A stretch of 64,000 nucleotides of DNA from NCBI RefSeq assembly GCF_003385455.1, contig NZ_QNUF01000004.1:220604-284603 (forward strand). Reading direction: 5' to 3'. Shown piece after piece: positions 8,253-17,644 of the stretch. Numbering within the stretch: the first letter of the stretch is position 1; each line of letters starts with the position of its first letter. Under the pieces are notes generated by a model that did no database searches, was not told the origin of the DNA, and worked only from the letters and a program-made list of their open reading frames with translations. A program made the position numbers and the translations under genes. This DNA comes from Chryseobacterium rhizosphaerae. GTDB lineage: Bacteria; Bacteroidota; Bacteroidia; Flavobacteriales; Weeksellaceae.

Positions 8253-9074
8253 ATGAAAAAAAACATTTTTATAGCAGCCGGATTATTATTTTCAATTTCT
8301 ACACAGGCTCAGCTTTTAGATATTTTAAAATCTACAGTGAAAGATAAAACAGGTGTTGATCTTAATGCTCCTGTAAAAACAAAAGGTTCAGCCACAACAA
8401 CAGCGACCACTCCTTCTACTTCTACGAAGACATCTGCTACTTCAACTGCCAATCTTGGTAATCTTACGTCTTCACAGATCTCATCAGGATTAAAAGAAGC
8501 TTTAAACATTGGAGTCACTGATGGAGTGAAGAAACTGGCTTTAACCGATGGATTTTTCAAGAATGAAGCTGTAAAAATTTTAATGCCTGAAAAATTAAGA
8601 AAAATTGATACGACCTTACGTTCTCTGGGAATGGGAAGTCTTGCTGATGAAGGGGTAAAATTACTAAACAGAGCTGCAGAAGATGCGGTAACGGAAGCTG
8701 CCCCTATCTTTACCAATGCCATTACCTCTATGACGATTACAGATGCTAAAAACATTCTGTTGAGTACTGATAATGCTGCGACCAATTATCTTCAGGGCAA
8801 AACCCAAAGTCAGCTATTTACTGCTTTTCAGCCTAAAGTAAAAGCTTCTCTTGGGAAAGTAGGTGCAGACACAGTATGGAAGAACCTTATCTCAAAATAC
8901 AATACCTTCACAGGACAAGCCGTAACTACTGACCTTAACGAATATGTTACTACAGAAACCATCAATGGAGTTTTCAAAATGGTGGCTCAGAAGGAAAGTG
9001 GAATCAGAAACACTCCGGCAATGAGAACGACAAGCATTTTGCAGAAAGTTTTTGGGGCGCAGGATGGGAAATAA
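8253..9074 (+). CDS. DUF4197 domain-containing exported protein
   Basis: A 273-residue protein with a clear signal peptide (Lys-rich start, hydrophobic core, 'STQAQ' cleavage region near residue 20). A Thr/Ser/Ala-rich linker (about 45-68) precedes the DUF4197 domain, recognisable by 'SGLKEALNIGVTDGVKKLALTDGFFKN' like helices and a middle part on 'LNRAAEDAVTEAAPIF'. DUF4197 is a widespread periplasmic or lipoprotein-type domain of unknown function. It is monocistronic, with its own promoter element and a terminator shared with the convergent CoA-transferase gene. No function can be assigned from context. Confidence 0.88.
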   Translation: MKKNIFIAAGLLFSISTQAQLLDILKSTVKDKTGVDLNAPVKTKGSATTTATTPSTSTKTSATSTANLGNLTSSQISSGLKEALNIGVTDGVKKLALTDGFFKNEAVKILMPEKLRKIDTTLRSLGMGSLADEGVKLLNRAAEDAVTEAAPIFTNAITSMTITDAKNILLSTDNAATNYLQGKTQSQLFTAFQPKVKASLGKVGADTVWKNLISKYNTFTGQAVTTDLNEYVTTETINGVFKMVAQKESGIRNTPAMRTTSILQKVFGAQDGK

Positions 9075-9206
9075 ATTTCATTTGTCTTGAAACAAAAATT
9101 CAGGATCCGGATTTCTTTGCTAACCATACATTCTGTTCTCTGAAAATTCTAAACTCGTGCCGATCGGTATGTGTTTACAACCTATTAGAAGAATTTATAT
9201 CACATA

Positions 9207-9238
9207 AAAAAGCCTTGTCAGTGACAAGGCTTTTTATT
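9207..9238. terminator. Bidirectional terminator between DUF4197 and CoA-transferase B
   Basis: Long perfect stem (9207-9220 with 9222-9235) with A and T runs on opposite sides, between convergent genes. Confidence 0.85.
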
Positions 9239-9242
9239 TTAT

Positions 9243-9896
9243 TTAGAATTGCATTTCAGGAATTTCTCCTTCGATGATCAGATCCGCTTCTGTAGCATTG
9301 ATGATATGTTCTACTGAAATACCGGGAGCTCTTTCCACTAGTTTGAAACCTTCGGGGGTAACGTCCAGTACGGCTAATTCAGTAACCACTCTTTTTACAC
9401 AGTTGACTCCTGTCAGTGGAAGTGTACACTTTTTCAGGATTTTACTTTCTCCTGCTTTGTTGACGTGCATCATGGCTACGATAATATTCTCAGCAGAAGC
9501 TACTAAATCCATAGCACCTCCCATTCCTTTCACCATTTTTCCAGGAATTTTCCAGTTGGCAATATCTCCGTTCTCTGAAACCTCCATAGCCCCAAGAATG
9601 GTAAGATCTACTTTCTGGCCACGGATCATTCCGAAACTGAATGCAGAATCAAAGAATGAACCTCCTTCTAAAATAGTGATTGTTTGTTTTCCGGCATTGA
9701 TGATATCTGCATCTTCTTCACCTTCGAAAGGGAAAGGTCCCATCCCCAAAACTCCGTTTTCACTTTGGAATTCTACGGAAATACCATCCGGAACATAGTT
9801 GGCAACCAATGTAGGAATTCCTATTCCCAGGTTTACATAATAGCGATCTTTCAGTTCTTTTGAAATTCTTTTGGCAATTTGTTCTTTTGTAAGCAT
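9243..9896 (-). CDS. scoB: 3-oxoacid CoA-transferase subunit B
   Basis: Beta subunit (217 residues) of succinyl-CoA:3-ketoacid CoA-transferase, which moves CoA between succinyl-CoA and acetoacetate in ketone-body and acid catabolism. The catalytic Glu of the family is E46 in 'QSENGVLGMGP', and the 'NLGIGIPTLVANY' start and 'GAMDLV' segments are typical. The alpha subunit is encoded on the same strand at 11878-12579, but an ABC exporter on the opposite strand lies between them, an unusual break since these subunits are usually adjacent. It therefore needs its own promoter in the 121-bp gap shared divergently with the exporter. Confidence 0.93.
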   Translation of the reverse strand: MLTKEQIAKRISKELKDRYYVNLGIGIPTLVANYVPDGISVEFQSENGVLGMGPFPFEGEEDADIINAGKQTITILEGGSFFDSAFSFGMIRGQKVDLTILGAMEVSENGDIANWKIPGKMVKGMGGAMDLVASAENIIVAMMHVNKAGESKILKKCTLPLTGVNCVKRVVTELAVLDVTPEGFKLVERAPGISVEHIINATEADLIIEGEIPEMQF

Positions 9897-9992
9897 AATA
9901 AAAACTTAGACTGCAATTTAATTATTTTCAACTGAATACAAAAGGTCTTTGTTGCGCTTGACAATTAACAGTGTTAGTTAAAATAATATCTG

Positions 9993-10000
9993 TAATTTTG
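9993..10000 (+). promoter_or_regulatory. -7 promoter element of the ABC exporter
   Basis: TAATTTTG followed by CAAC, a close match to TAnnTTTG, 17 bp before the ATG at 10018. The -33 partner is not clear. Confidence 0.45.
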
Positions 10001-10017
10001 CAACATTATTTACTAGA

Positions 10018-11820
10018 ATGAAAATACTTTTAAGATACCTTAAACCTTACCAATGGTTGATCATTATATCTTTGCTATTGGCAACTATTAATCAGGTTTT
10101 CTCATTATTTGCTCCGGCAATTACAGGGAATATCCTGGACCAGTTGGTCACCCATCCTAATTTTTTTGATAAAGAAAAACTCTTACCGAGAAATCTGGAT
10201 GACTATTTATACGGAAACAAAATATACCATGGTGCCTTTTACTTTTTAGGATTGCTTATCGGAACAGCAATGGTAAGCAGAATTGCCAAAGCTTTTCAGG
10301 ATTATGTGGTAAGTGTTATCACCCAGAAGTTTGGGGCAAAAATCTTCACAGACGGCTTAAAGCACTCCATGGCACTGCCTTATCAGGAATTTGAAGATCA
10401 AAGGAGTGGTGAAACATTATCTATTTTAACGAAAGTAAGAGAGGATTCTGTAAAATTCATCACCAATTTCATCAATATTTTCTTTGGAATCTTAGTCAGT
10501 ATCATTTTCGTTTCTGTGTATGCTATCCGGTTACATTGGTCGATTATGCCGGTATATATCTGCGGAATATTTCTGATCGCATTTATCACCAATTTACTGA
10601 GTAAAAGGATAAAAAGCATTCAGAAAAATATTGTTTCTGAAACTACGGCTTTAGCGGGAAGTACAACGGAAAGTTTAAGAAATATAGAAATTGTAAAGAG
10701 TTTAGGACTCACCAATCAGGAAGTTATCCGATTGAACAATAATACCTACAAAATTTTGGGTCTTGAGCTTAGAAAAGTTAAAAGCATCCGTTCTTTAAGT
10801 TTTATTCAGGGAACGATGGTCAATTTTCTTCAACAGCTGATCACGCTGACCTTATTATTTTTAATTTTTAAAAATGTTGTGACTCCCGGACAATACCTGT
10901 CTCTGATGTTTTATGGTTTTTTCATTTTCGGACCGATGCAGGAAATTGGGAATATCATCATTTCTTACCGTGAAGCCGAGGCTTCTCTCTTCAATTTTGA
11001 CAGTTTAATGAAAAAAAATGTGGAAGAAAAACCTCTTCATCCCAAGCAGATTGGTGCTATTGAGGAATTGGAGTTTAAGCATGTTTCTTTCAAACATCAA
11101 ACGGCTCAGTATAAGGCGCTGAATAATATTTCTTTTGACGTTAAAAATGGAGAAACCATTGCTTTTGTGGGACCCAGCGGTTCTGGAAAAAGTACATTGG
11201 TCAAATTACTGGTGGGACTTTACAGGCCTCAGGAAGGAAATATCTTTTATAATACCATTAATGGAAAAGAATTTGATTTTGACGAACTGAGAAATCAGAT
11301 TGGTTTTGTAACTCAGGACACTCAGCTATTTGCAGGAACCATTAAAGAAAATCTTCTTTTTGTCAATCCGAAAGCTACAGAATCTGAACTGGCGGCAGCT
11401 TTGCAGAAGTCCAGCTGTACCGCATTACTGGAAAGAGCAGAAAAGGGTATAGAAACAGTGATTGGAGAAGGAGGACTGAAACTGAGTGGTGGTGAAAAGC
11501 AAAGAATTGCCATTGCCAGAGCACTTTTAAGAAAACCCCATCTATTAATATTTGATGAAGCAACTTCAGCATTGGACAGTATTACTGAGGAAGAAATAAC
11601 TTCTACAATAAAAGATATTTCAAAAGAAAAAGAACAAATTACCGTTCTCATTGCTCACCGTTTAAGTACGATCATGCATGCAGACAGAATTTATGTTCTT
11701 GAACGTGGGCAAATCGTGGAAACAGGATCTCACGAAAACTTAATTTCCGAAAAAGGGTTGTACTATGCCATGTGGCGACAACAAATCGGAGAAAGGAAAA
11801 CGCTTATTTCACAAGCATAA
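10018..11820 (+). CDS. ABC transporter, fused permease/ATPase (MsbA-like exporter)
   Basis: A 600-residue half-transporter that would work as a homodimer in the inner membrane. The transmembrane domain (about 1-330) has six hydrophobic segments; residues 45-70 form a loop longer than usual. The ATPase domain (about 350-590) has Walker A GPSGSGKST (385-393), signature LSGGEKQ (489-495), Walker B LLIFDEATSALD (509-520) and the switch His H547. The family exports lipids, drugs or peptides; the substrate here is not evident. The gene lies between, and opposite to, the two CoA-transferase subunit genes, with bidirectional terminators or promoters at each boundary. Confidence 0.93.
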   Translation: MKILLRYLKPYQWLIIISLLLATINQVFSLFAPAITGNILDQLVTHPNFFDKEKLLPRNLDDYLYGNKIYHGAFYFLGLLIGTAMVSRIAKAFQDYVVSVITQKFGAKIFTDGLKHSMALPYQEFEDQRSGETLSILTKVREDSVKFITNFINIFFGILVSIIFVSVYAIRLHWSIMPVYICGIFLIAFITNLLSKRIKSIQKNIVSETTALAGSTTESLRNIEIVKSLGLTNQEVIRLNNNTYKILGLELRKVKSIRSLSFIQGTMVNFLQQLITLTLLFLIFKNVVTPGQYLSLMFYGFFIFGPMQEIGNIIISYREAEASLFNFDSLMKKNVEEKPLHPKQIGAIEELEFKHVSFKHQTAQYKALNNISFDVKNGETIAFVGPSGSGKSTLVKLLVGLYRPQEGNIFYNTINGKEFDFDELRNQIGFVTQDTQLFAGTIKENLLFVNPKATESELAAALQKSSCTALLERAEKGIETVIGEGGLKLSGGEKQRIAIARALLRKPHLLIFDEATSALDSITEEEITSTIKDISKEKEQITVLIAHRLSTIMHADRIYVLERGQIVETGSHENLISEKGLYYAMWRQQIGERKTLISQA

Positions 11821-11862
11821 AAAAAATAAAGCGCTGAATGTATTTTCAGCGCTTTATTTTTT
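11821..11862. terminator. Bidirectional terminator between ABC exporter and CoA-transferase A
   Basis: An 18-bp stem (11821-11838 with 11845-11862) with GC core gcgctgaa and A/T flanks, directly after the exporter stop codon. Confidence 0.88.
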
Positions 11863-11877
11863 TATGGTAATCAGGAG

Positions 11878-12579
11878 TTACTCTTTAGTTCTCACTGTTC
11901 TCTGCTCTATTCTCTTTTCAAATTTTTCTCCCTGGAAAATCCTCTGGATCATGATTCCCGGAATATGAATCTGATTAGGATCCAGTTCTCCCGGTTCCAC
12001 CAATTCTTCCACTTCGGCAATGGTTATTTTAGCGGCTCCAGCCATAGGGTGGTTAAAGTTTCTGGCAGATCCTTTAAAAATAAGGTTTCCGGCATGATCC
12101 CCTTTCCATGCTTTCACAATAGAAAAGTCTGCATCGTAAGCATGTTCCAGGATGTGCGGTTTTCCGTTAAATTCTTTTACCTCCTTCCCTTCTGCAACTT
12201 CAGTACCATAGCCTGCCGGCGTATAAAAAGCTGGAATTCCGGCCTGAGCTGCTCTGCATTTTTCTGCTAAAGTTCCCTGTGGAGTAAGCTCAACATCCAA
12301 TTCACCTGAAAGCATCTGTCTTTCAAATTCAGCATTTTCGCCTACATAAGAAGAGATCATTTTTTTAATCTGTCTTTTGTGAAGCAATAATCCTAACCCG
12401 AAATCATCTACTCCTGCATTGTTTGAAATACAAGTCAGCTCTTTCACATCACTTTCTACCAAAGCATTGATTGAATTTTCAGGGATACCGCAAAGCCCAA
12501 ACCCTCCAAGCATCAATGTCATCCCATCTTTAATTCCGTCGATGGCTTCCTTTGCATTTTTTACTCTTTTATCTATCAT
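11878..12579 (-). CDS. scoA: 3-oxoacid CoA-transferase subunit A
   Basis: Alpha subunit (233 residues) of the same CoA-transferase as the gene at 9243-9896. The glycine-rich CoA-binding segment '[17 protein letters not shown]' begins near residue 17, and 'TPAGYGT' and '[13 protein letters not shown]' are family hallmarks. Its partner lies about 2 kb downstream behind an opposite-strand gene, so the subunits cannot share a normal bicistronic message unless transcription reads antisense through the exporter; the terminator at 11821-11862 argues against that. Upstream is a 385-bp gap with a possible operator. Confidence 0.93.
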   Translation of the reverse strand: MIDKRVKNAKEAIDGIKDGMTLMLGGFGLCGIPENSINALVESDVKELTCISNNAGVDDFGLGLLLHKRQIKKMISSYVGENAEFERQMLSGELDVELTPQGTLAEKCRAAQAGIPAFYTPAGYGTEVAEGKEVKEFNGKPHILEHAYDADFSIVKAWKGDHAGNLIFKGSARNFNHPMAGAAKITIAEVEELVEPGELDPNQIHIPGIMIQRIFQGEKFEKRIEQRTVRTKE

Positions 12580-12964
12580 GAAATATTAGATTTTTCTGTT
12601 GGCTAAATTTAATAAATTTTCCCATATATATGATGATGGGAAATGATACTGAATTCCCCATTTTACCAAATGGTTCTTTTTTACTATTTAAAGCCATAAA
12701 AATCAAATTATTACTGCTAAAAACGAACAAGTCTGTTCATTTTTTTAGTATTTCTCAACAAATTGATTTATATTTGAAGCTGTAAATTCAGAAATATTAT
12801 ACACTATACTTCCGATGTAATTTATGTAAACACAATTTCAATGTAAAATTATTTCCCGGCAGCCCTGTCTCTGCCCTACTATCCTTTTCGACCTTATAGG
12901 CTTATCTATTTTCAATACGAAAACACACTAATCAGCACATAAACCATAAACTTAATAAAAAAGC
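12580..12964. other. Intergenic region between scoA and the YwqK-like gene
   Basis: Divergent control region of 385 bp with no credible coding frame. The only structured element noticed is a short palindrome, gaaca-agtc-tgttc (12725-12738), about 145 bp upstream of scoA and 227 bp upstream of the plus-strand gene, possibly an operator for a TetR-type or similar regulator. No regulator gene is adjacent. Confidence 0.4.
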
Positions 12965-14503
12965 ATGAAAAAATTATTTACATCAGCGTTACTGGCTCTA
13001 GTACTCAGCATCAACGTATATGCACAGGAAAAAACTTATTTTGATGAAAACTGGGAAAAAACAACCCAGGCCAATATGGAATATTACCGCGAGACTACTC
13101 CCAAAGGTAAACTTACCCTCATCAAAGATTTCTATAAAAACGGAACGCTGCAAATGGAAGGTCTTGCTTCTGATACCACTCCAAACAGTGAAGTTTTCGA
13201 AGGCAAAGTAACCTGGTATACTCCTGAAGGCAAGATTATGAACTTCGTCACCTACTCCAACGGAAAACAGGTAGGTCCTTCTCAATCCTATGATGCCAGC
13301 GGAAAACTGATAGAAGATTTAGTATATAAAGCTGACGGTACGTTCAGTGGAAAATCCTTTAGCTATAAAGACCCGGAAAGTGAGTATTACTACAACTCTC
13401 TCACTCTATATGAAAACTCTACACCAACCCAAACGATTATTTATGACGAGGATATCAAAGGGATCAGATCTGAATCCATTATCAATAAGAATGGGGGCTA
13501 TGAAAATAAATATTATGGTGAAAAGGGTAAGTATATTGGCAGTGCAACCTCTGAATCCGGTAGTGAAAGCACACAAGTAGAATATTACTATAACCCGATG
13601 AGGGTTTCCAAAATTGAAAAATATAAAAGCGATGGCAGCATAAAAGAAGGTGTTATCTATGGAAAGAATGGAAAAATTCTGCAGGAACAGAAAAGAAATA
13701 AAAAAGACGGCTATAAAACCACATATGATGAATCCGGAAAAAAAATAGCCCATTTAATTTATCAATACGATAAAGAAAGTGATACCTATACCCCTATGGA
13801 CGGTGATGACTATCAGTTTAGCTATGATTACAGCTATATTTCAACCGTTGATGTTTATAAAAACGGACTCGTCACACTTAATAAAGTATTTGACGAAAAC
13901 GGGAAGCTTTCTACGGAAACGTTGCTAAAGGACGGTTCTACCCAGGAAATTAAATACTATTCGCCGGAAGGTAAATTAAGGTCCACATTGACGTATAAAG
14001 ATGATTTGCCTTTTAGCGGGACTTCCTATGATGGACTTACCGAAAAACAGTATAAGGATGCCGTTTTAGTCAGCAGCAAAGTATATTATGAGGAGAAAAA
14101 ACTGAAATCCGAAAAGAAATTAAACTCTAAACAGGATGCTTATGATGCGACGGTTTATGATGATAAAGGAGTAATTTTATATACCTATAACCAACCATTA
14201 AGCGAAGATGGAGACGATGATTACAGCTTTACAGCACAGGTTGTACAGTATGTAAAAGGAAAACCTGCCAACAAATCTTCTGTAAAAGCCGGCATTCTTC
14301 AGAGTGGAAAAATCAAATTCAAATTAGCCAGCGGAGCAAGGGAGCTTGAGCGCAATGGAAAATGGATCTTATTAAAAATTTACAGTTCGGAAGGAAAACT
14401 TCTTCAGGATACTAAGATTCTGGCAGATACCGGGGAGAATTCTTTTGCTACGGATAATCAAACGTTTATTCTCGAAGAGTATTTACACCCAGATTTTGAA
14501 TAA
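12965..14503 (+). CDS. Secreted YwqK/MORN-2-type repeat protein
   Basis: A 512-residue exported protein with a signal peptide ending near 'VYAQ' (residue 21). Most of the chain is degenerate repeats of about 20-25 residues built around 'Y..(N/D)G(K/T)' turns, for example 'YTPEGKIMNFVTYSNGKQ', 'YDASGKLIEDLVYKADGT' and 'YYSPEGKLRSTLTYKD', which is the MORN_2/YwqK pattern. Databases often label such proteins 'toxin-antitoxin system YwqK family antitoxin', but nothing here suggests a toxin-antitoxin pair: the protein is secreted and alone. The last 90 residues are not repetitive. It may be a periplasmic or surface beta-rich scaffold; function unknown. Confidence 0.8.
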   Translation: MKKLFTSALLALVLSINVYAQEKTYFDENWEKTTQANMEYYRETTPKGKLTLIKDFYKNGTLQMEGLASDTTPNSEVFEGKVTWYTPEGKIMNFVTYSNGKQVGPSQSYDASGKLIEDLVYKADGTFSGKSFSYKDPESEYYYNSLTLYENSTPTQTIIYDEDIKGIRSESIINKNGGYENKYYGEKGKYIGSATSESGSESTQVEYYYNPMRVSKIEKYKSDGSIKEGVIYGKNGKILQEQKRNKKDGYKTTYDESGKKIAHLIYQYDKESDTYTPMDGDDYQFSYDYSYISTVDVYKNGLVTLNKVFDENGKLSTETLLKDGSTQEIKYYSPEGKLRSTLTYKDDLPFSGTSYDGLTEKQYKDAVLVSSKVYYEEKKLKSEKKLNSKQDAYDATVYDDKGVILYTYNQPLSEDGDDDYSFTAQVVQYVKGKPANKSSVKAGILQSGKIKFKLASGARELERNGKWILLKIYSSEGKLLQDTKILADTGENSFATDNQTFILEEYLHPDFE

Positions 14504-14526
14504 CATCTCAATCACTTTATGATACG

Positions 14527-14560
14527 AAAAGCAGCTTCAGTTTTTGAGGCTGCTTTTTTA
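14527..14560 (+). terminator. Terminator of the YwqK-like gene
   Basis: Stem aaaagcagcttca with tgaggctgctttt (one G-U pair), short T-rich loop, followed by T run; 23 bp after the stop. Confidence 0.82.
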
Positions 14561-14628
14561 TAAAATAAAAGGTCAGCATCCTACAAAGGTCAGGTATGAT
14601 ATGCAAAACCTTTTTATTTACTGCAAAA

Positions 14629-14658
14629 AAACAGGCTGCCATTTCTGGCAGCCTGTTT
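14629..14658 (-). terminator. Terminator of the phosphatase gene
   Basis: Perfect 13-bp stem (14629-14641 with 14646-14658), 4-nt loop; on the minus strand a T run follows. Confidence 0.85.
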
Positions 14659-14681
14659 ATCCCTTATGTTAATTTTCCTTT

Positions 14682-17420
14682 TTACTGAATAATCAGTTTT
14701 AAAGTGAATAATTTTCTACCATGTACTTTCACAAAGTATACTCCTTTCGGAAGGTTTTCATTCACTAAAGAGAAACGTTGATTATTGATATTTTTTGATA
14801 CATACAGCAATTCGCCTGATGCGGATACCAATTCAATTTTCTCAATCGGATAATCACTCTTAATGAAAGTAGGTTCTCCCGGTTTAGTAGGGTTTGGATA
14901 TAACACTACATTTTTCTCGGTACTTCTTGTCTCCTCTGTTCCTAAAGTAGGTGAAGTCACCTGAAACTGTACTCTGTTTGAAACCTCGGTATAAGAATCA
15001 TTGGTAAACATCACCATATAATAATTGCCCGGTGTGGCAGGTACTGCCGTTCCCTGAATTGTTTTTGTTCCCTGTGTAATCCCGTCAAAGTAAGTATAGG
15101 AAACAAAATTATCATCCGGAGTCTGAATATTTTGCGGATAAATTCCTAACCAGTCTTTAATAATTCCGGGAGAATCTGTCCATGATGCAGTGATGCTCTC
15201 TCCAAGAGTATAAACAGGTTTGTTGGTCCATAATTCAGTAACAATGTCTCCGACTTTAAAGAATACTTTCTCCCCAATTCCGGTATAGCCATCTTCCAAT
15301 AGGTACTGAGCATAATAATATCCTTTGGGAAGACCTGTAAAATTAAGAGTTCCTGATGCCGTTGTCACATAACTCCATTTTAAAGAATTTGTGGTTCCAG
15401 GAGTCTGTCCCATTTTATAGATCCCGATCCAGTCTTTCACCAGGTTGGGTCCGTTGCTGAAATTAATCACCACAGTACCTCCTACAGGATAGGCATCAGC
15501 AGTAGTTTGCAGCTGAACTTTCGGGCCTACATAGAAGTTTTTTCTTGGGGTAATTTCCGTATATCCACCGTTGGCAAAAAAGCCTGCAAAGTACTGCCCT
15601 TTCGCAGCTAAACCATTATTGAAAGTAACCGTTCCTGCAGTCTGTCCGTTGGTATAGATAAATCCTTGTGAAGTTGTAGTGGCCGGTGTTTGTCCTTTTT
15701 TATAAAGTCCTACCCAATCCTGCTGATTTCCGGGACCTCCTGTAAAAGTGGCAACAATAGGTTCGCTTTGAGTGTATTCAGTTTTGTCTAAAGCAAATGT
15801 AGGGTTGGATACCACACTTCCTACAATTTCAAATTGTTTTACATCACTCCAGTCACTCCATTCAAGATTTCTGTCTCTGTATCTTGTTTTCACATAATAA
15901 GTACCGTTCGGGATAGAATTGGCTGCCAGCATTACTTTTGTAATATCTACTCCATCATTAAGGTTTTTGGCTTTATCCGGATTTCCGTTACCGTCTTTTC
16001 CGAACCAGTTTTCAAAATCACGGTAGACTTCTTTTTCAATGACAGAAAAATCTGCTGCTTTACTGATCAGGAACTGAGTGGTATTTAAAAGTTCCCCGTT
16101 TGAAGATGAAAATGCACTTCCATTCAATGTCAAAGGTAAGGTAATTGGACCGGTAAAAGTATTGGTAACAGATGGTTTCGCTGGTTTGGGCTGGTTCTTA
16201 TACCTGTGGAAAGAATCTACCAATTCGTTGTTTTTCTTAGTATATACACCTCCGATAGAGTAACATTCTACGTCTACTTTTCCGCTTTGTACATCTATTT
16301 CTACGATCTGGTACGTCCAGTCCGTTAGCGTTTTCTGAACATCATCAAAATCCTGTTCATTAGACATTCCCCAATATTGATCCCAGGCAGTTCCTCCTGA
16401 AATAATCTGATAATTCGGTGTATTTTTCAGCTGACCTCTGTGGTAGAGGTGATGGTGAGCCCCTACATGCATTAAGTATTTATCAGAAGTCACTAAAAGT
16501 GGTACCGCATTATTTCTTACCCATGTAGAAATATCTCCTACATATTGTTCTGCCTGATAGGGTCTGTGGCTTAAAGAGATAATCCAGTCTACCGTAGGGT
16601 CATTGTTGGCTTCATTTAAAATCTGCTGCAGCCAGGTCTGTTGTGCAGATCCGGTATGCTCAGAGCTCAAACTTACAAACAATACATTTCCTGCCTGTTG
16701 AGCATAGTAATTCTCATTTCCGGAAGTGATATTCTTATATTTAATCTCATCAATATAAAAATGAGCATAATAAGAATTCATTCCTAAAGTTCCATAGGTT
16801 TCATGATTTCCTACTGTTGTCTGGATAGGCAGGTAAGGTGATAATTTGATATTCTTTTTAAAATGAACATTTTCATAATGATCCAATGTTCCTACATCTA
16901 CCTGATCTCCTACCATAAAAGTAAGGGCAATATTATCCGAAGGGTCGGCTGTGGCACCAAACTTTTGCTTTAATTTTTTAAAAGCATTCAAAGTAAGGGT
17001 ATCATATCTTGGTTCTGCCTTGATCTGATTATCTCCCATGATAAGGAAACGGATTTTCCCATCAGCCGTTACAGGTTGCCCCGGTAAAGGAAGTGTTCTG
17101 AAATTATAAACTGCAGACTCACTGGTTCCTGTTTTTATCTTATAATAGTATTTTGTATTGGGCTGTAAGTTGGTAACTTTTGCCGTGTGATAATAGTAAT
17201 TGTTATTATATCCTGTATCCGAGAAGATATTGGTTGTCCCGGTTACAGTTACATTCAGATTCGTTGGAGAGTTTCCATAAATTACGGTTGTTTCGTTATT
17301 GGAAGCTGTTTTCCAATTGATGATCATAGAATTCGGAGTAGGGTTTTGCAGATAGGGAAACAAAGCCTGCCCGAATGCCATCTGGACCGCGAAACAAAAA
17401 AAGAAGAAATAATGTTTCAT
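14682..17420 (-). CDS. Secreted purple-acid-phosphatase-like metallophosphoesterase, T9SS type A
   Basis: A 912-residue secreted protein. Order: signal peptide (1-18), fibronectin-III/PAP N-terminal domain (about 22-108), calcineurin-like phosphoesterase (about 120-400), Fn3-like domain (about 410-535), three tandem modules of about 94 residues (540-822) and a T9SS type A sorting domain (about 838-912, 'VVLYPNPT ... GVYFVKV'). Metal ligands follow the purple acid phosphatase order: D130 (MGDNQ), D172 (VGDQVD), N205-H206, H285 and H322/H324 ('AHHH' replacing the usual GHxH). The three modules each carry DW(V/I/L)G(L/I)Y at 568, 663 and 756, resembling the DWIG motif of SKICH and fn3_PAP domains. 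Probably a surface phosphatase for phosphate scavenging; substrate unknown. Monocistronic. Confidence 0.9.
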   Translation of the reverse strand: MKHYFFFFCFAVQMAFGQALFPYLQNPTPNSMIINWKTASNNETTVIYGNSPTNLNVTVTGTTNIFSDTGYNNNYYYHTAKVTNLQPNTKYYYKIKTGTSESAVYNFRTLPLPGQPVTADGKIRFLIMGDNQIKAEPRYDTLTLNAFKKLKQKFGATADPSDNIALTFMVGDQVDVGTLDHYENVHFKKNIKLSPYLPIQTTVGNHETYGTLGMNSYYAHFYIDEIKYKNITSGNENYYAQQAGNVLFVSLSSEHTGSAQQTWLQQILNEANNDPTVDWIISLSHRPYQAEQYVGDISTWVRNNAVPLLVTSDKYLMHVGAHHHLYHRGQLKNTPNYQIISGGTAWDQYWGMSNEQDFDDVQKTLTDWTYQIVEIDVQSGKVDVECYSIGGVYTKKNNELVDSFHRYKNQPKPAKPSVTNTFTGPITLPLTLNGSAFSSSNGELLNTTQFLISKAADFSVIEKEVYRDFENWFGKDGNGNPDKAKNLNDGVDITKVMLAANSIPNGTYYVKTRYRDRNLEWSDWSDVKQFEIVGSVVSNPTFALDKTEYTQSEPIVATFTGGPGNQQDWVGLYKKGQTPATTTSQGFIYTNGQTAGTVTFNNGLAAKGQYFAGFFANGGYTEITPRKNFYVGPKVQLQTTADAYPVGGTVVINFSNGPNLVKDWIGIYKMGQTPGTTNSLKWSYVTTASGTLNFTGLPKGYYYAQYLLEDGYTGIGEKVFFKVGDIVTELWTNKPVYTLGESITASWTDSPGIIKDWLGIYPQNIQTPDDNFVSYTYFDGITQGTKTIQGTAVPATPGNYYMVMFTNDSYTEVSNRVQFQVTSPTLGTEETRSTEKNVVLYPNPTKPGEPTFIKSDYPIEKIELVSASGELLYVSKNINNQRFSLVNENLPKGVYFVKVHGRKLFTLKLIIQ

Positions 17421-17611
17421 AGTAGTTTAATTTTAAAATAGCATATAGAGTTATAAATTGTAAATCAGTGGTTTAAAAATCTTTATTCTGATTTTTATTT
17501 CGGGCAAAAGTAGACTTCCCATATAAACTGTGGCTGATGGAATCTTAACGAAAATGTTAATTTTTTAACAAAAACTCAATGAAAAAATTATAGTTTTTAC
17601 TACATTATTTG

Positions 17612-17644
17612 TTTGGTATATATAAAAACTATTTTGTACATTTG
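17612..17644 (+). promoter_or_regulatory. Canonical promoter of rplS
   Basis: TTTG (17612-17615), 21-bp spacer, TACATTTG (17637-17644): a textbook Bacteroidota promoter. Transcription should start near 17650. Confidence 0.8.

Noticed and set aside
9160..9167. Palindrome ccgatcgg as an operator
   Set aside because: It lies between convergent genes downstream of both stop codons, where an operator has no promoter to serve; 8 bp can occur by chance.
12965..14503. Toxin-antitoxin system (YwqK 'antitoxin' label)
   Set aside because: The protein is secreted, large, repetitive and has no toxin neighbour; the database name is inherited from a family label.
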